11,885 nucleotides of DNA from an uncultured Helcococcus sp. (GCF_946998255.1 NZ_CAMPYN010000039.1:1-11885), one strand, 5' to 3'. Shown: positions 1 to 7,019, counted from the stretch's first letter. The notes: a model not told the origin generated them from the letters alone. Made by a program: numbers and translations.

Positions 1-1774
1 TCATGGTTGTTTCCCATAATTGGTCGGCATTCATCTCACCAAGCCCCTTATATCTAGATAATTTATACTTTTCACCTTCTATATTTTCTAAGATTTGTTC
101 TAATTCCCTATCATTATAAACATATCTTTCCTTCTTACCTTGAGACAATTTATATAAAGGTGGTTGGGCTATAAATACCCTTCCAGCTTCAATTAATGGT
201 CTCAAGAATCTAAAGAAGAAGGTTAATAATAGGGTATCAATGTGGGAACCGTCAACATCGGCATCAGTCATGATAACAATCTTACCATATCTCAATTTAG
301 AGATATCAAATTCTTCCCCTATACCTGTACCAAAAGCAGTGATAAGGGCTTGGATTTCTTCTGAAGAAAGCACCCTATTCATCCTTGCTTTTTCAACATT
401 AAGGATCTTACCTCTTATAGGTAAGATTGCTTGAGTTTTATTATCTCTACCTAACTTAGCAGAACCACCCGCTGAGTCCCCTTCGACTATAAATATTTCA
501 TTTTCTGAAATATCTGTAGATTGGCATTCTGCAAGCTTACCAGGTAGGGTTGTATTAGTTAAAATAGAATTTTTCTTTCTTGATAAGTCTCTAGCTTTCT
601 TTGAAGCTTCTCTAGCTCTTCTTGATGCTTCAGACTTTTCAATAATAGTTTTTGCTGTCTTTGGATTTTCTTCTAAATAAGCACTTAGGTGTTCTGTTAG
701 GAAGGAATCAACAATCCCCCTCATTTCAGAAGATCCTAACTTAGACTTGGTTTGTCCTTCAAATTGTGGATTACTTAATTTTACAGCAACAATAGCCGTT
801 ACACCTTCCCTCACATCTTCACCAGAGAAGTTTTCATCCTTATCTTTTAATAATTCATATTCTCTAGCATATGAGTTTATAACCTTAGTCAATCCTGACC
901 TAAATCCTGTTAGGTGGGTACCACCTTCCGGAGTTAAAACTGTATTAGCAAATGATAAAACAGTTTCTGAATATCCATCTGTATATTGGATAGCTAGGTC
1001 AACTTCACAGCCATCTGTTAGGCCTTTAAAGTGCATTACATCACTATGTAAAGGTGTTTTCTTTTTATTTAAAAATTCTATAAATGATTCTAAACCACCT
1101 TCAGCATGGAATACTTCCCTATATGGCTTGCCATCTTCGTCTTTTTCTCTGTTGTCTATAAATTCAAGTCGTAGACCTTGGTTTAAGAATGACATTTCTA
1201 AAAATCTCTTAGCCAAAGTCTTTCTATTAAAGATAACTGTTTCAAAAATTTCGTCATCTGGCATAAAGCTAATTTTTGTACCAGTTTCATCTGTTTTTTC
1301 ATGCTTGGTCAAACCTTTTACAGTTTTACCTCTTGAAAACTCGGCTGTATACCTATAACCATCTCTTTTTACTTCCGCAACCATCTTTTTAGATAGGGCG
1401 TTTACAACAGAAACCCCAACCCCGTGTAGACCACCAGAGAATTGGTAGGCTTCTGAGTCGAATTTACCACCTGCGTGAAGAATGGTAAGTACTGTTTCCA
1501 AGGTTGATAAACCTGTAGTCTTATGTTTCTTAACAGGAATACCTGACCCGTTGTCGGATATTTCTATAGAACCATCTTCTAAAATTTCAATCTTTATAGA
1601 GTCTGCCCTTCCTGCTAAAGCTTCGTCAACAGAGTTGTCAACAACTTCATATACAAGGTGGTGGAGGCCTTGCTCACCGGTAGAACCGATATACATACCT
1701 GGTCTAACACGAACAGCTTCCAGACCTTCTAAGACCCTAATACTTTGTTCACTATAGTCTTTATTTTGTACCAT
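1..1774 (-). CDS. gyrB: DNA gyrase subunit B (3' end beyond the window)
   Basis: GyrB is the ATPase subunit of DNA gyrase, which with GyrA introduces negative supercoils ahead of the fork. The frame runs open from the ATG at 1774-1772 to the window edge, giving 591 residues; the family is usually about 630-650, so only the last part of the C-terminal domain is missing. Visible are the GHKL ATPase motifs (YEVVDNSVDEAL near 42-53, with the expected catalytic Glu43 and Asn47; DNGSGIP 74-80; GGLHGVG 114-120) and the TOPRIM motifs EGDSAGG (431-437) and DADVDG (504-509), which hold the metal-binding acids. EGDSAGGSAK wording and linkage to recF favour GyrB over ParE. The start is supported by a purine-rich site (AGGAAGGG) just upstream. 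The first 14 nt overlap the end of recF, so the two are probably cotranscribed and translationally coupled. Confidence 0.97.
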   Translation of the reverse strand, partial: MVQNKDYSEQSIRVLEGLEAVRVRPGMYIGSTGEQGLHHLVYEVVDNSVDEALAGRADSIKIEILEDGSIEISDNGSGIPVKKHKTTGLSTLETVLTILHAGGKFDSEAYQFSGGLHGVGVSVVNALSKKMVAEVKRDGYRYTAEFSRGKTVKGLTKHEKTDETGTKISFMPDDEIFETVIFNRKTLAKRFLEMSFLNQGLRLEFIDNREKDEDGKPYREVFHAEGGLESFIEFLNKKKTPLHSDVMHFKGLTDGCEVDLAIQYTDGYSETVLSFANTVLTPEGGTHLTGFRSGLTKVINSYAREYELLKDKDENFSGEDVREGVTAIVAVKLSNPQFEGQTKSKLGSSEMRGIVDSFLTEHLSAYLEENPKTAKTIIEKSEASRRAREASKKARDLSRKKNSILTNTTLPGKLAECQSTDISENEIFIVEGDSAGGSAKLGRDNKTQAILPIRGKILNVEKARMNRVLSSEEIQALITAFGTGIGEEFDISKLRYGKIVIMTDADVDGSHIDTLLLTFFFRFLRPLIEAGRVFIAQPPLYKLSQGKKERYVYNDRELEQILENIEGEKYKLSRYKGLGEMNADQLWETTM

Positions 1775-2885
1775 CTTTTTCCCTTCCTGTAATCACTCTT
1801 CCTTTATCTATTGTAAATACTTTTGAACCAGAATTGTCTAAATCCAAGTTTACTAAGGAATTTGTAGTGATTATATTTTGATATTTCTTTGATTTTTGCA
1901 CCAATAAACTAGCCCTAGTATTGTCTAATTCAGAAAATACATCATCCCACAAAAGTATAGGTTTGGTGGATGTTAGGACTTCTATTAGTTTGGCCTCTGC
2001 CAGTTTTAGTGACAACATCACAGTCCTTTGCTGGCCTTGAGAGGCGTAATTTTTAACATCTTTTCCATTGATTAAAAATATTATTTCATCCTTATGTGGC
2101 CCATAAAGACTTTGATATCTTTCTATTTCACTTTGTTTTTTATCAAGTAAAATATCATGGTATTGTTTTTCAATATTTGTTAAGTCATCAAGTTTTTCTG
2201 CAAAATTATATTCGTAGATTATATCTAAGTCTTCCTTTGAAGAAGTTAATTCACTATGAAATTCCTTGGCATATTTTTTAAGAATATTTAAATATTTGTA
2301 CCTATAAATACCAATCTTTGCCCCATATTCTACAAGCTTAGCATTGTAACTTGTAAGCATTTGTTCAAAATATTTGTTTTTTGCTGGGTTTTTCAACAAT
2401 AAATTCTTTTGTCTTCTTATATTATTATAATTATTTAGATAAATCTTATAAGCAATGTCATTGTTTGAAATTATATCGTCAATAAACTTTCTTCTCAATG
2501 AAGGAGTTTCCTTTATTATCAATATTTCTTCTGGAGCAAATAAGACTACTCCAAATTGACTTTTCATTTCAGAAACATTCACATCTACGTCATTTATTTT
2601 GATTTGCTTATTATAATTTCTTGATAACTTAATTTCTACATTTTTTCTTTTATTTTTACTAAGAATCACAGCCTTCAAATACATTTCATTTTTATCAAAA
2701 TTGATAAGCTCTGTTTCTTTTATACTTTTAAAACTATATCCCCTTGCAGCAATATAAATAGCTTCAAGCAAATTAGTCTTTCCTTGAGCATTTTTCCCTA
2801 CTAATATATTGGTATTATCATGAAATTCAATGAATTCATCATCATAATTCCTATGATTAATAAGCCTCAATTCTTTTATTATCAT
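1761..2885 (-). CDS. recF: DNA replication and repair protein RecF
   Basis: RecF is an SMC-like ATPase that, with RecO and RecR, helps load RecA at gaps and stalled forks. The 374-residue protein has the family's usual length. It shows a Walker A (GKNAQGKT, 30-37), a GPHKDE motif (262-267), an ABC-type signature SQGQQR (282-287) and a Walker B LLWDDVFSELD (311-321), in the expected order with the long helical middle between them. The ATG is 13 nt after the stop of the S4-domain gene, with a modest GAGG Shine-Dalgarno close upstream. The 3' end runs 14 nt into gyrB. In Bacillus a small gene (remB/yaaB) lies between recF and gyrB; it is absent here. No independent promoter was recognised, so expression probably comes from the dnaA/dnaN transcript. 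Confidence 0.97.
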   Translation of the reverse strand: MIIKELRLINHRNYDDEFIEFHDNTNILVGKNAQGKTNLLEAIYIAARGYSFKSIKETELINFDKNEMYLKAVILSKNKRKNVEIKLSRNYNKQIKINDVDVNVSEMKSQFGVVLFAPEEILIIKETPSLRRKFIDDIISNNDIAYKIYLNNYNNIRRQKNLLLKNPAKNKYFEQMLTSYNAKLVEYGAKIGIYRYKYLNILKKYAKEFHSELTSSKEDLDIIYEYNFAEKLDDLTNIEKQYHDILLDKKQSEIERYQSLYGPHKDEIIFLINGKDVKNYASQGQQRTVMLSLKLAEAKLIEVLTSTKPILLWDDVFSELDNTRASLLVQKSKKYQNIITTNSLVNLDLDNSGSKVFTIDKGRVITGREKDGTK

Positions 2886-2898
2886 GCTGCCTCAGTTC

Positions 2899-3111
2899 TT
2901 AAATAATTTCTAAAGTCTCTTCTAAAATTTCTATTTCAACCCTGTCTCCAGGTCTGATTTTTTTCCCTCTTTGAGTAACAACTTCATCATTTACCTTTAC
3001 TTGTCCATCCAAGATAAGATTTTTCGCATCTCCACCTGTTTGTACAAGGTTAGCAAATTTTAATAAAGAATCTAATTTTATAAATTCAGTTTCTATTTTT
3101 ATTTTTTCCAT
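2899..3111 (-). CDS. yaaA: S4-domain RNA-binding protein, YaaA/RlbA family
   Basis: This 70-residue protein belongs to the small S4-domain family found between dnaN and recF in many Bacillota (YaaA, also called RlbA, in Bacillus, linked to ribosome assembly). The S4 fold signature is clear: LDSLLKFANLVQTGGDAK (about 14-31) followed by a GQVKVNDEVVTQRGKKIRPGD stretch typical of the RNA-binding loop. It has no other domain. The start is well set: an AGGAG Shine-Dalgarno sits 5 nt before the ATG and overlaps the TAG stop of dnaN, so translation is likely coupled to dnaN. It should not be confused with the unrelated E. coli YaaA (peroxide stress protein). The family call is firm; the exact cellular role in this organism is inferred from homologues. 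Confidence 0.92.
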   Translation of the reverse strand: MEKIKIETEFIKLDSLLKFANLVQTGGDAKNLILDGQVKVNDEVVTQRGKKIRPGDRVEIEILEETLEII

Positions 3112-3119
3112 AACTACTC

Positions 3120-4214
3120 CTATTGGGATAATCTTACAGGTAATACTAAGTATAAGTAGTCATCATCTTCATTAGCTGGATAAATGTTCATTGGTGATAA
3201 AGAATTTTGTAGGTGAAGTAAAACTTCATCTTCATTGATAGCCTTTAGCCCTTCTAGTAAATATCTAGTGTTGAATGCTATATTTAAGTCTTCACCTTCT
3301 TGACTTGCAAAAACATCTTCATCCAAGCTTCCATATTCAGAATTTGATGATATATTAATCACCCCATCATGTATTTGTAACTTTGTAAGTGATGATGACA
3401 TACCAGTTGTTAATAACTGGGCTCTTTCTAATGAGTTTATTAAATCATGCCTATTAACTTTTACACTTGTTTGGTAAGAAGAGTTCAATAACTTCTTATA
3501 ATCTATATAGTTTTTAGATATTAGGCTTGAATACATCTTGGTATCACCATTAATAAATACTATATGCCCTTCAACTACAACTATTTCAGTTTTATCGTCA
3601 TCCAAGATCTTTGTTAATTCGCTAAAGGCTCTCTTAGGAACAATAGCTGATACATCTAAGTCTAAATTACAATCCAAGGTCCTTACAGCCATCCTATAGC
3701 CATCTAGACCTACAAAGTTTATCTTCTTATCTTTGATTTCAAATAAAACGCCTGTCAAGGCTAGTCTTGTTTCATCTGTTGAGGTTGCAAACAAGGTTTC
3801 TCTTATAGCCTTAGTTAAAATAGTATTATCTATAGTTAATATACTATTTTCTTCAACATCTGGTAGTGGTGGATATTCTTCAGCAGCTTGACCTTGTATA
3901 TCAAAAACTGAATTTTGAGATTTAATATTTACCTTATCATCTTTTACTGTAATAGTAATTTCATCTTGAGGCATTTTGTTTATAATATTTCCTATAATAG
4001 TAGACTTAATTAAACAAGCACCTTCTTCTATAACATCACATTTAACTCTTGTTTCTATAGACAATTCCATATCTGTTGATGAAAGTATTAATTCATCCCC
4101 CTTAGCTTGGAATAATATATTTTCTAATGTTTGTATATTAATCTTGTTAGATATAGCTTTTTGAGCTATAGAAATATGCTTGTATAAGTCAGATTTTAAA
4201 ATTTTGAATTTCAT
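3120..4214 (-). CDS. dnaN: DNA polymerase III subunit beta (sliding clamp)
   Basis: DnaN forms the ring-shaped homodimer that tethers DNA polymerase III and many partners to DNA. The 364-residue length is normal for three clamp folds. Recognisable stretches are MKFKILKSDL at the N-terminus, EEYPPLPD (112-119), TRLALTGVLFE (149-159), GLDGYRMA (169-176) and the C-terminal LPVRLSQ, which forms part of the hydrophobic partner-binding cleft. The ATG at 4214-4212 is preceded by AGGAG with a 6-nt T-rich spacer. The gene lies 163 nt downstream of dnaA; that gap carries DnaA boxes and the presumed unwinding element, so DnaA bound there could affect dnaN transcription. The stop codon (TAG) overlaps the Shine-Dalgarno of the next gene. 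Confidence 0.98.
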   Translation of the reverse strand: MKFKILKSDLYKHISIAQKAISNKINIQTLENILFQAKGDELILSSTDMELSIETRVKCDVIEEGACLIKSTIIGNIINKMPQDEITITVKDDKVNIKSQNSVFDIQGQAAEEYPPLPDVEENSILTIDNTILTKAIRETLFATSTDETRLALTGVLFEIKDKKINFVGLDGYRMAVRTLDCNLDLDVSAIVPKRAFSELTKILDDDKTEIVVVEGHIVFINGDTKMYSSLISKNYIDYKKLLNSSYQTSVKVNRHDLINSLERAQLLTTGMSSSLTKLQIHDGVINISSNSEYGSLDEDVFASQEGEDLNIAFNTRYLLEGLKAINEDEVLLHLQNSLSPMNIYPANEDDDYLYLVLPVRLSQ

Positions 4215-4377
4215 AAAAAACTCCTATATATATAATTTAAATTAGTAATAATAATAGTAGGGGCCGTTTATAAGTGGATAAGTCATACAAAGTTGACAAA
4301 TCCAAGAAAAACTATAAGTGATATCCCTGTGGATAAGTCCCTAAATTTTATTTTTACTTACTAAGTTTATCAACAAG
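4215..4377 (-). other. oriC part 2: DnaA boxes and presumed unwinding element (dnaA-dnaN gap)
   Basis: This non-coding gap holds a perfect DnaA box TTATCCACA on the minus strand (4328-4336), a one-mismatch box TTATCCACT on the minus strand (4273-4281) and a one-mismatch box TTATCAACA on the plus strand (4367-4375). Reading along the minus strand towards dnaN, the 4273-4281 box is followed by a 12-nt spacer containing GGCCCC, then six DnaA-trio triplets (4260-4243), then a nearly pure A/T stretch (about 4242-4224) before the dnaN Shine-Dalgarno. Box, GC-rich spacer, trios, AT-rich DNA is the order described for the basal unwinding system of bacterial origins, and the position downstream of dnaA matches the Bacillus unwinding site. 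Function is inferred from this match. Confidence 0.8.
4243..4260 (-). repeat. DnaA-trio array (six triplets)
   Basis: On the minus strand the triplets read CTA CTA TTA TTA TTA CTA without interruption. This fits the DnaA-trio element (3'-GAT-5' on the complementary strand, with A tolerated at the first position), to which the DnaA filament is known to bind on single-stranded DNA in Bacillus. The array begins 12 nt from the neighbouring DnaA box and ends in an AT-rich stretch. Confidence 0.78.
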
Positions 4378-5829
4378 CTATTCCTTATTTTGTAAAATAG
4401 CAGTTATATTTTCTACATCTTTTCGTATTTCACTATTTGTTTTAATCATCTCTTTTATTTTATCATCCCCATGAATGACTGTTGCATGGTCCCTTTCAAA
4501 TGAGTTGGCTATCTTTATCAAAGAAAGAGTAGTTAAAGCCCTTGAAAGGTGCATGGCTATTTGTCTAGGTTCCGATATAGTTTTTTGCCTATTTTGTTTT
4601 ATAAGGTCTTGGACCTCTAAATTATAATAATCAGCAACTACCTCTTTTATTCTTTCCAAGGTAATAGGTTTTTGTTTCTTTTCTTCTATAGATAAGGCTT
4701 GTTGAGCTATTTCTAAAAATTCCTCGTCTGAAATATCTCTAGCTCCTGCCGGATTTTTAAGCTTATAAACAGCCATTACCTTCAATAGAGAACCTTCTAA
4801 GTTTCTAATATTTGATGTAATATTTTCTGCTATGAATGCAAGTACATTATCTGGAACTGTGTATTTCTCCATCTTTATCTTATGCTTAAGTATAGCAACC
4901 CTTGTTTCATAATCTGGTTTTTGTATGTCTGCAATCATACCACCAGAAAACCTAGTTACCAACCTTTCTTCTAACCCCTTTATCTCTTCAGGCCTCTTAT
5001 CAGAAGTAAAGATGATTTGCTTTTTAGCATTATATAAAGAATTAAAAGTATGGAATATTTCTTCCTGTGTAGATTCTTTACCTGATATAAATTGGATGTC
5101 ATCAATCATCAAAACATCACAATTTCTATACTTGTCCCTGAAAGATTTAGAATTTGATACAGAATTTTTACTATCTGTAATTGAAGATATAAACTCATTC
5201 ATAAAATTCTCTGAAGTTATATAAATCACCTTTGCTGAAGGATTTTCTTCTAAAATTTTATGACCGATAGCCTGCATCAAGTGAGTTTTACCAAGTCCTG
5301 AAGCACCATATATATAGAATGGATTGTAAAGGGTACCCGGATTTTCAGCAACATTTGTAGCTATTGCCAAAGCTAGATCATTGGACTTACCTCTAATAAA
5401 ATTCGAAAAAGTATATTTTTTATTTAGAGTATCTTTATAATGGAAGTTTGCAGGAGTTGTTTTGTTTATATTTTTATCTGCATCTTCAATATATCTTGAG
5501 ATATCATCCATTTCAGTTTGACCAGGCACTTGATTTTCCTGACTTGTCTTATCTTCATTTATCAATTCTGTGAAAAGTTCATCATTAGGATGTAAGATTA
5601 CAACTTTTATATCTTCACCTAGAATTTTCCTAAAGATATCTTCTATATTACTTTTATATTTTTGATCAGCTATCTTAGCAACAAAAGCAATAGAAGAATA
5701 TAAATAAATGATAGAATCTTTTCTTTTCAAGGGAGTTAATGGTTTAATCCACGTATTATAATGTACTTCAATCATGTTTAAGAAAAGTTTTCTAGTAACT
5801 TCTTCCCACAATTGATTTAAGTTATCCAT
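4378..5829 (-). CDS. dnaA: chromosomal replication initiator protein DnaA
   Basis: DnaA is the AAA+ initiator that binds DnaA boxes, forms an ATP-dependent filament and opens the origin. Using the ATG at 5829-5827 the protein has 483 residues. Domain I (about 1-85) starts MDNLNQLWEEV; a short acidic and polar linker (about 86-130) follows; the AAA+ core begins at YTFSNFIRGKSN (139-150) with Walker A GASGLGKT (175-182), Walker B DVLMIDDIQF (238-247) and a likely arginine finger in VTRF (Arg293). Domain IV ends with the DNA-binding signature RDHATVIH (446-453). An in-frame GTG at 5859-5857 would add ten residues, but GGAGG sits only 4 nt before the chosen ATG, the GTG lies inside a DnaA box, and family members start with a short tail before the LW motif. 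DnaA boxes in the leader suggest autoregulation. Confidence 0.98.
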   Translation of the reverse strand: MDNLNQLWEEVTRKLFLNMIEVHYNTWIKPLTPLKRKDSIIYLYSSIAFVAKIADQKYKSNIEDIFRKILGEDIKVVILHPNDELFTELINEDKTSQENQVPGQTEMDDISRYIEDADKNINKTTPANFHYKDTLNKKYTFSNFIRGKSNDLALAIATNVAENPGTLYNPFYIYGASGLGKTHLMQAIGHKILEENPSAKVIYITSENFMNEFISSITDSKNSVSNSKSFRDKYRNCDVLMIDDIQFISGKESTQEEIFHTFNSLYNAKKQIIFTSDKRPEEIKGLEERLVTRFSGGMIADIQKPDYETRVAILKHKIKMEKYTVPDNVLAFIAENITSNIRNLEGSLLKVMAVYKLKNPAGARDISDEEFLEIAQQALSIEEKKQKPITLERIKEVVADYYNLEVQDLIKQNRQKTISEPRQIAMHLSRALTTLSLIKIANSFERDHATVIHGDDKIKEMIKTNSEIRKDVENITAILQNKE

Positions 5830-5840
5830 TTTTCCTCCAC
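5830..5840 (-). promoter_or_regulatory. dnaA ribosome binding site deciding the start
   Basis: On the minus strand the sequence GTGGAGGAAAA directly precedes the ATG at 5829-5827. The GGAGG core with a 4-nt spacer supports this ATG over the in-frame GTG 30 nt upstream, which has no comparable site. Confidence 0.8.
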
Positions 5841-5909
5841 ATATCAACAATTTATCCACGACAATTCATAACTTATGATGCTTGAAAACATCAGAATCTA
5901 GTTAAACAA

Positions 5910-5925
5910 AATAGACTTATCCACA
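5910..5925 (+). repeat. 16-nt direct repeat copy with a DnaA box (other copy 6113-6128)
   Basis: AATAGACTTATCCACA occurs here and again at 6113-6128 in the same orientation, 203 bp apart. The core AGACTTATCCA appears a third time at 5991-6001. The seven bases before the box are shared in both full copies, more than a DnaA box needs. Confidence 0.8.
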
Positions 5926-6078
5926 AAAATGTATTTCAAAGTTATAGACAATTATTCACAAGAAAAAGACTTGAAAAATTAAGATTTTTAAGACTTATCC
6001 AAAATAAATATCCACAAGATATCAACTTAGTGGATAAGATTGTGAATAAACTGTTGAAAAGTTAATATTTCCTTTAAT

Positions 6079-6107
6079 ATTATAGCAATAAACAGCATAA
6101 ACATCAA
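6079..6107 (-). promoter_or_regulatory. probable dnaA promoter
   Basis: On the minus strand there is TTGATG (-35, at 6107-6102), a 17-nt spacer and TATAAT (-10, at 6084-6079). The -10 is perfect and the -35 matches four of six, a good vegetative sigma-A promoter. Transcription would begin near 6072 and give a leader of about 240 nt that contains the main DnaA-box cluster. A perfect DnaA box (6120-6128) ends just upstream of the -35. No better-placed promoter was found nearer the gene. Confidence 0.65.
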
Positions 6108-6112
6108 ATTTT

Positions 6113-6139
6113 AATAGACTTATCCACAGACGTGGATAT
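6113..6139. repeat. inverted pair of DnaA boxes upstream of the dnaA promoter
   Basis: TATCCAC (6121-6127) and GTGGATA (6132-6138) form a perfect 7-bp inverted repeat around a 4-nt centre, so two DnaA boxes face each other. The left half (6113-6128) also repeats the 16-nt AATAGACTTATCCACA found at 5910-5925. The pair lies immediately upstream of the dnaA -35 hexamer and could be a DnaA operator. Confidence 0.7.
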
Positions 6140-6233
6140 TTTACTTTCGATTCACAAAACAGAAGTTTGAAATAAGATGGATTAAGACATGTTTAGAAAA
6201 ATAAAATTTATATCTTTGATTACTATGCTTAAC

Positions 6234-6262
6234 TTGACAATAGCTTGCAAAATATCTATAAT
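6234..6262 (+). promoter_or_regulatory. rpmH operon promoter, perfect sigma-A consensus
   Basis: TTGACA at 6234-6239 and TATAAT at 6257-6262 are separated by exactly 17 nt, a textbook match in both boxes and spacing. Transcription should start near 6269, leaving a leader of about 48 nt with a weak small hairpin (TCGC at 6278-6281 with GCGA at 6288-6291) before the Shine-Dalgarno. It would drive rpmH through jag, down to the terminator at 8851-8885. Strong transcription suits a ribosomal protein gene. Confidence 0.88.
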
Positions 6263-6316
6263 GTTAATTGATTTATGTCGCTATTTTGCGATAAAAAAAA
6301 TTAGAAGGAGAAAATT

Positions 6317-6451
6317 ATGAAAAGAACTTATCAACCAAGTAGAAGAAAAAGATCTAGAACACACGGTTTTAGAAAGAGAATGTCAACAGTTGGCGGAAGA
6401 AGAGTTTTAAAAGCAAGAAGACAAAAAGGTAGAAAAAAAATATCTCTATAG
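6317..6451 (+). CDS. rpmH: 50S ribosomal protein L34
   Basis: This 44-residue, strongly basic protein is L34 of the large ribosomal subunit. It begins MKRTYQPS and carries the invariant HGFRKRMST stretch (16-24) and the C-terminal QKGRKKIS, all hallmarks of the family; length is exactly as expected. AGAAGGAG lies 6 nt before the ATG. It is the first gene on the right side of the origin and follows a perfect consensus promoter. The stop is 15 nt before rnpA, the usual partner gene. The positions after TYQP (SRRKRSRT) differ from the common KKRHRAKE-type wording but stay basic. Confidence 0.98.
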   Translation: MKRTYQPSRRKRSRTHGFRKRMSTVGGRRVLKARRQKGRKKISL

Positions 6452-6466
6452 AAATTTAGGTGAAAG

Positions 6467-6799
6467 ATGGAATCTAAAAACAGGATAAAAGATAACGAAG
6501 AATTCAAGAGATTATATAAAAAGTCAAAGAGATATCATAATAAAGATTATAGGATATTAGTTGCTAACAATGAATTTAACTTTCCTAGATTTGGATTTAC
6601 CATTACAAAAAAATTTGGAAAAGCAAATAAGAGAAATAAAATAAGACGAAGGCTCAAAGAGATTATTCGTCTTAATTTGGATAAATTTGAAAATAAAGAC
6701 TATATAATTACACCTAAATATCATACAGTAGACTATGATTATAAAGAATTAGAATCGTCATTACTGCATCTTATAAATATTACTAAGAAGGGCAAATAA
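6467..6799 (+). CDS. rnpA: ribonuclease P protein component
   Basis: RnpA is the protein cofactor of RNase P; it binds the catalytic RNA and the 5' leader of precursor tRNAs. The 110-residue basic protein has the family's usual size. It shows RFGFTITKKFGKANKRN (from residue 41) followed by the diagnostic RNR helix KRNKIRRRLKEIIR (55-68). An AGGTGA site precedes the ATG. The TAA stop overlaps the ATG of yidD by one base (TAATG), so the two are translationally coupled. Position directly after rpmH is conserved across bacteria. Confidence 0.97.
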   Translation: MESKNRIKDNEEFKRLYKKSKRYHNKDYRILVANNEFNFPRFGFTITKKFGKANKRNKIRRRLKEIIRLNLDKFENKDYIITPKYHTVDYDYKELESSLLHLINITKKGK

Positions 6800-7011
6800 T
6801 GAATAAAATAATGGTGTTTTTAATAGAACAATACAGAAAATTTATTTCTCCTATGTTTGGACAAAATAAATGTAAATACACACCTACATGTTCTCAGTAC
6901 GCAATAGAAGCCTATAAAAAGTATAACTTTTTAAAAGCTTCTTTTCTTACTATATGGAGAATTTTGAGATGTAATCCCTTTAGCAAGGGAGGATACGATC
7001 CCTTATCTTAG
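6799..7011 (+). CDS. yidD: membrane protein insertion efficiency factor YidD
   Basis: YidD is a small membrane-associated protein that helps YidC insert membrane proteins. The 70 residues contain the family signature: KCKYTPTCSQYAIEAY (24-39), an IWRILRCNPF stretch (52-61) and the terminal GGYDPL. The three conserved cysteines (25, 31, 58) are present. The N-terminal hydrophobic, partly amphipathic helix (MVFLIEQYRKFISP) likely lies at the membrane. It starts within the rnpA stop and ends with a TAG that overlaps the AGGAGG Shine-Dalgarno of yidC, so the gene is tied to both neighbours. Confidence 0.96.
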   Translation: MNKIMVFLIEQYRKFISPMFGQNKCKYTPTCSQYAIEAYKKYNFLKASFLTIWRILRCNPFSKGGYDPLS

Positions 7012-7019
7012 GAGGAAAA

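Larger units (their letters stand above)
5830..6316. other. oriC part 1: DnaA-box cluster between dnaA and rpmH
   Basis: No gene is visible in this 487-nt divergent gap. Boxes matching TTATNCACA exactly: 5917-5925 (+), 5952-5960 (+), 6041-6049 (-), 6120-6128 (+). Boxes with one mismatch: 5852-5860 (+), 5942-5950 (+), 5995-6003 (+), 6008-6016 (+), 6029-6037 (-). A two-mismatch box at 6131-6139 (-) pairs with the 6120-6128 box. The boxes fall into a cluster of nine (5852-6049) and an isolated pair (6120-6139). The gap also carries the dnaA promoter on the minus strand and the rpmH promoter on the plus strand. Gene orientation diverges here, so replication forks should leave from this locus in both directions. 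Most boxes lie in the dnaA leader, which suggests DnaA controls its own gene. Confidence 0.9.

Noticed and set aside
747..1358. Open frame of 203 codons on the plus strand opposite gyrB
   Set aside because: It is antisense to conserved GyrB sequence, with no recognisable protein or start signal.
4280..4311. Separate dnaN promoter in the dnaA-dnaN gap (TTGTCA with TTATAA on the minus strand)
   Set aside because: The spacer would be about 20 nt and the hexamers are imperfect; in AT-rich DNA this is no better than chance.
5830..5859. In-frame GTG at 5859-5857 as the dnaA start, giving 493 residues
   Set aside because: It lies within a DnaA box, has no good Shine-Dalgarno, and the ATG at 5829 has GGAGG 4 nt upstream and gives the usual DnaA N-terminus.
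6276..6293. Small hairpin (TCGC/GCGA) in the rpmH leader as terminator or attenuator
   Set aside because: Only four strong pairs, no T run after it on either strand, so it is too weak to call.
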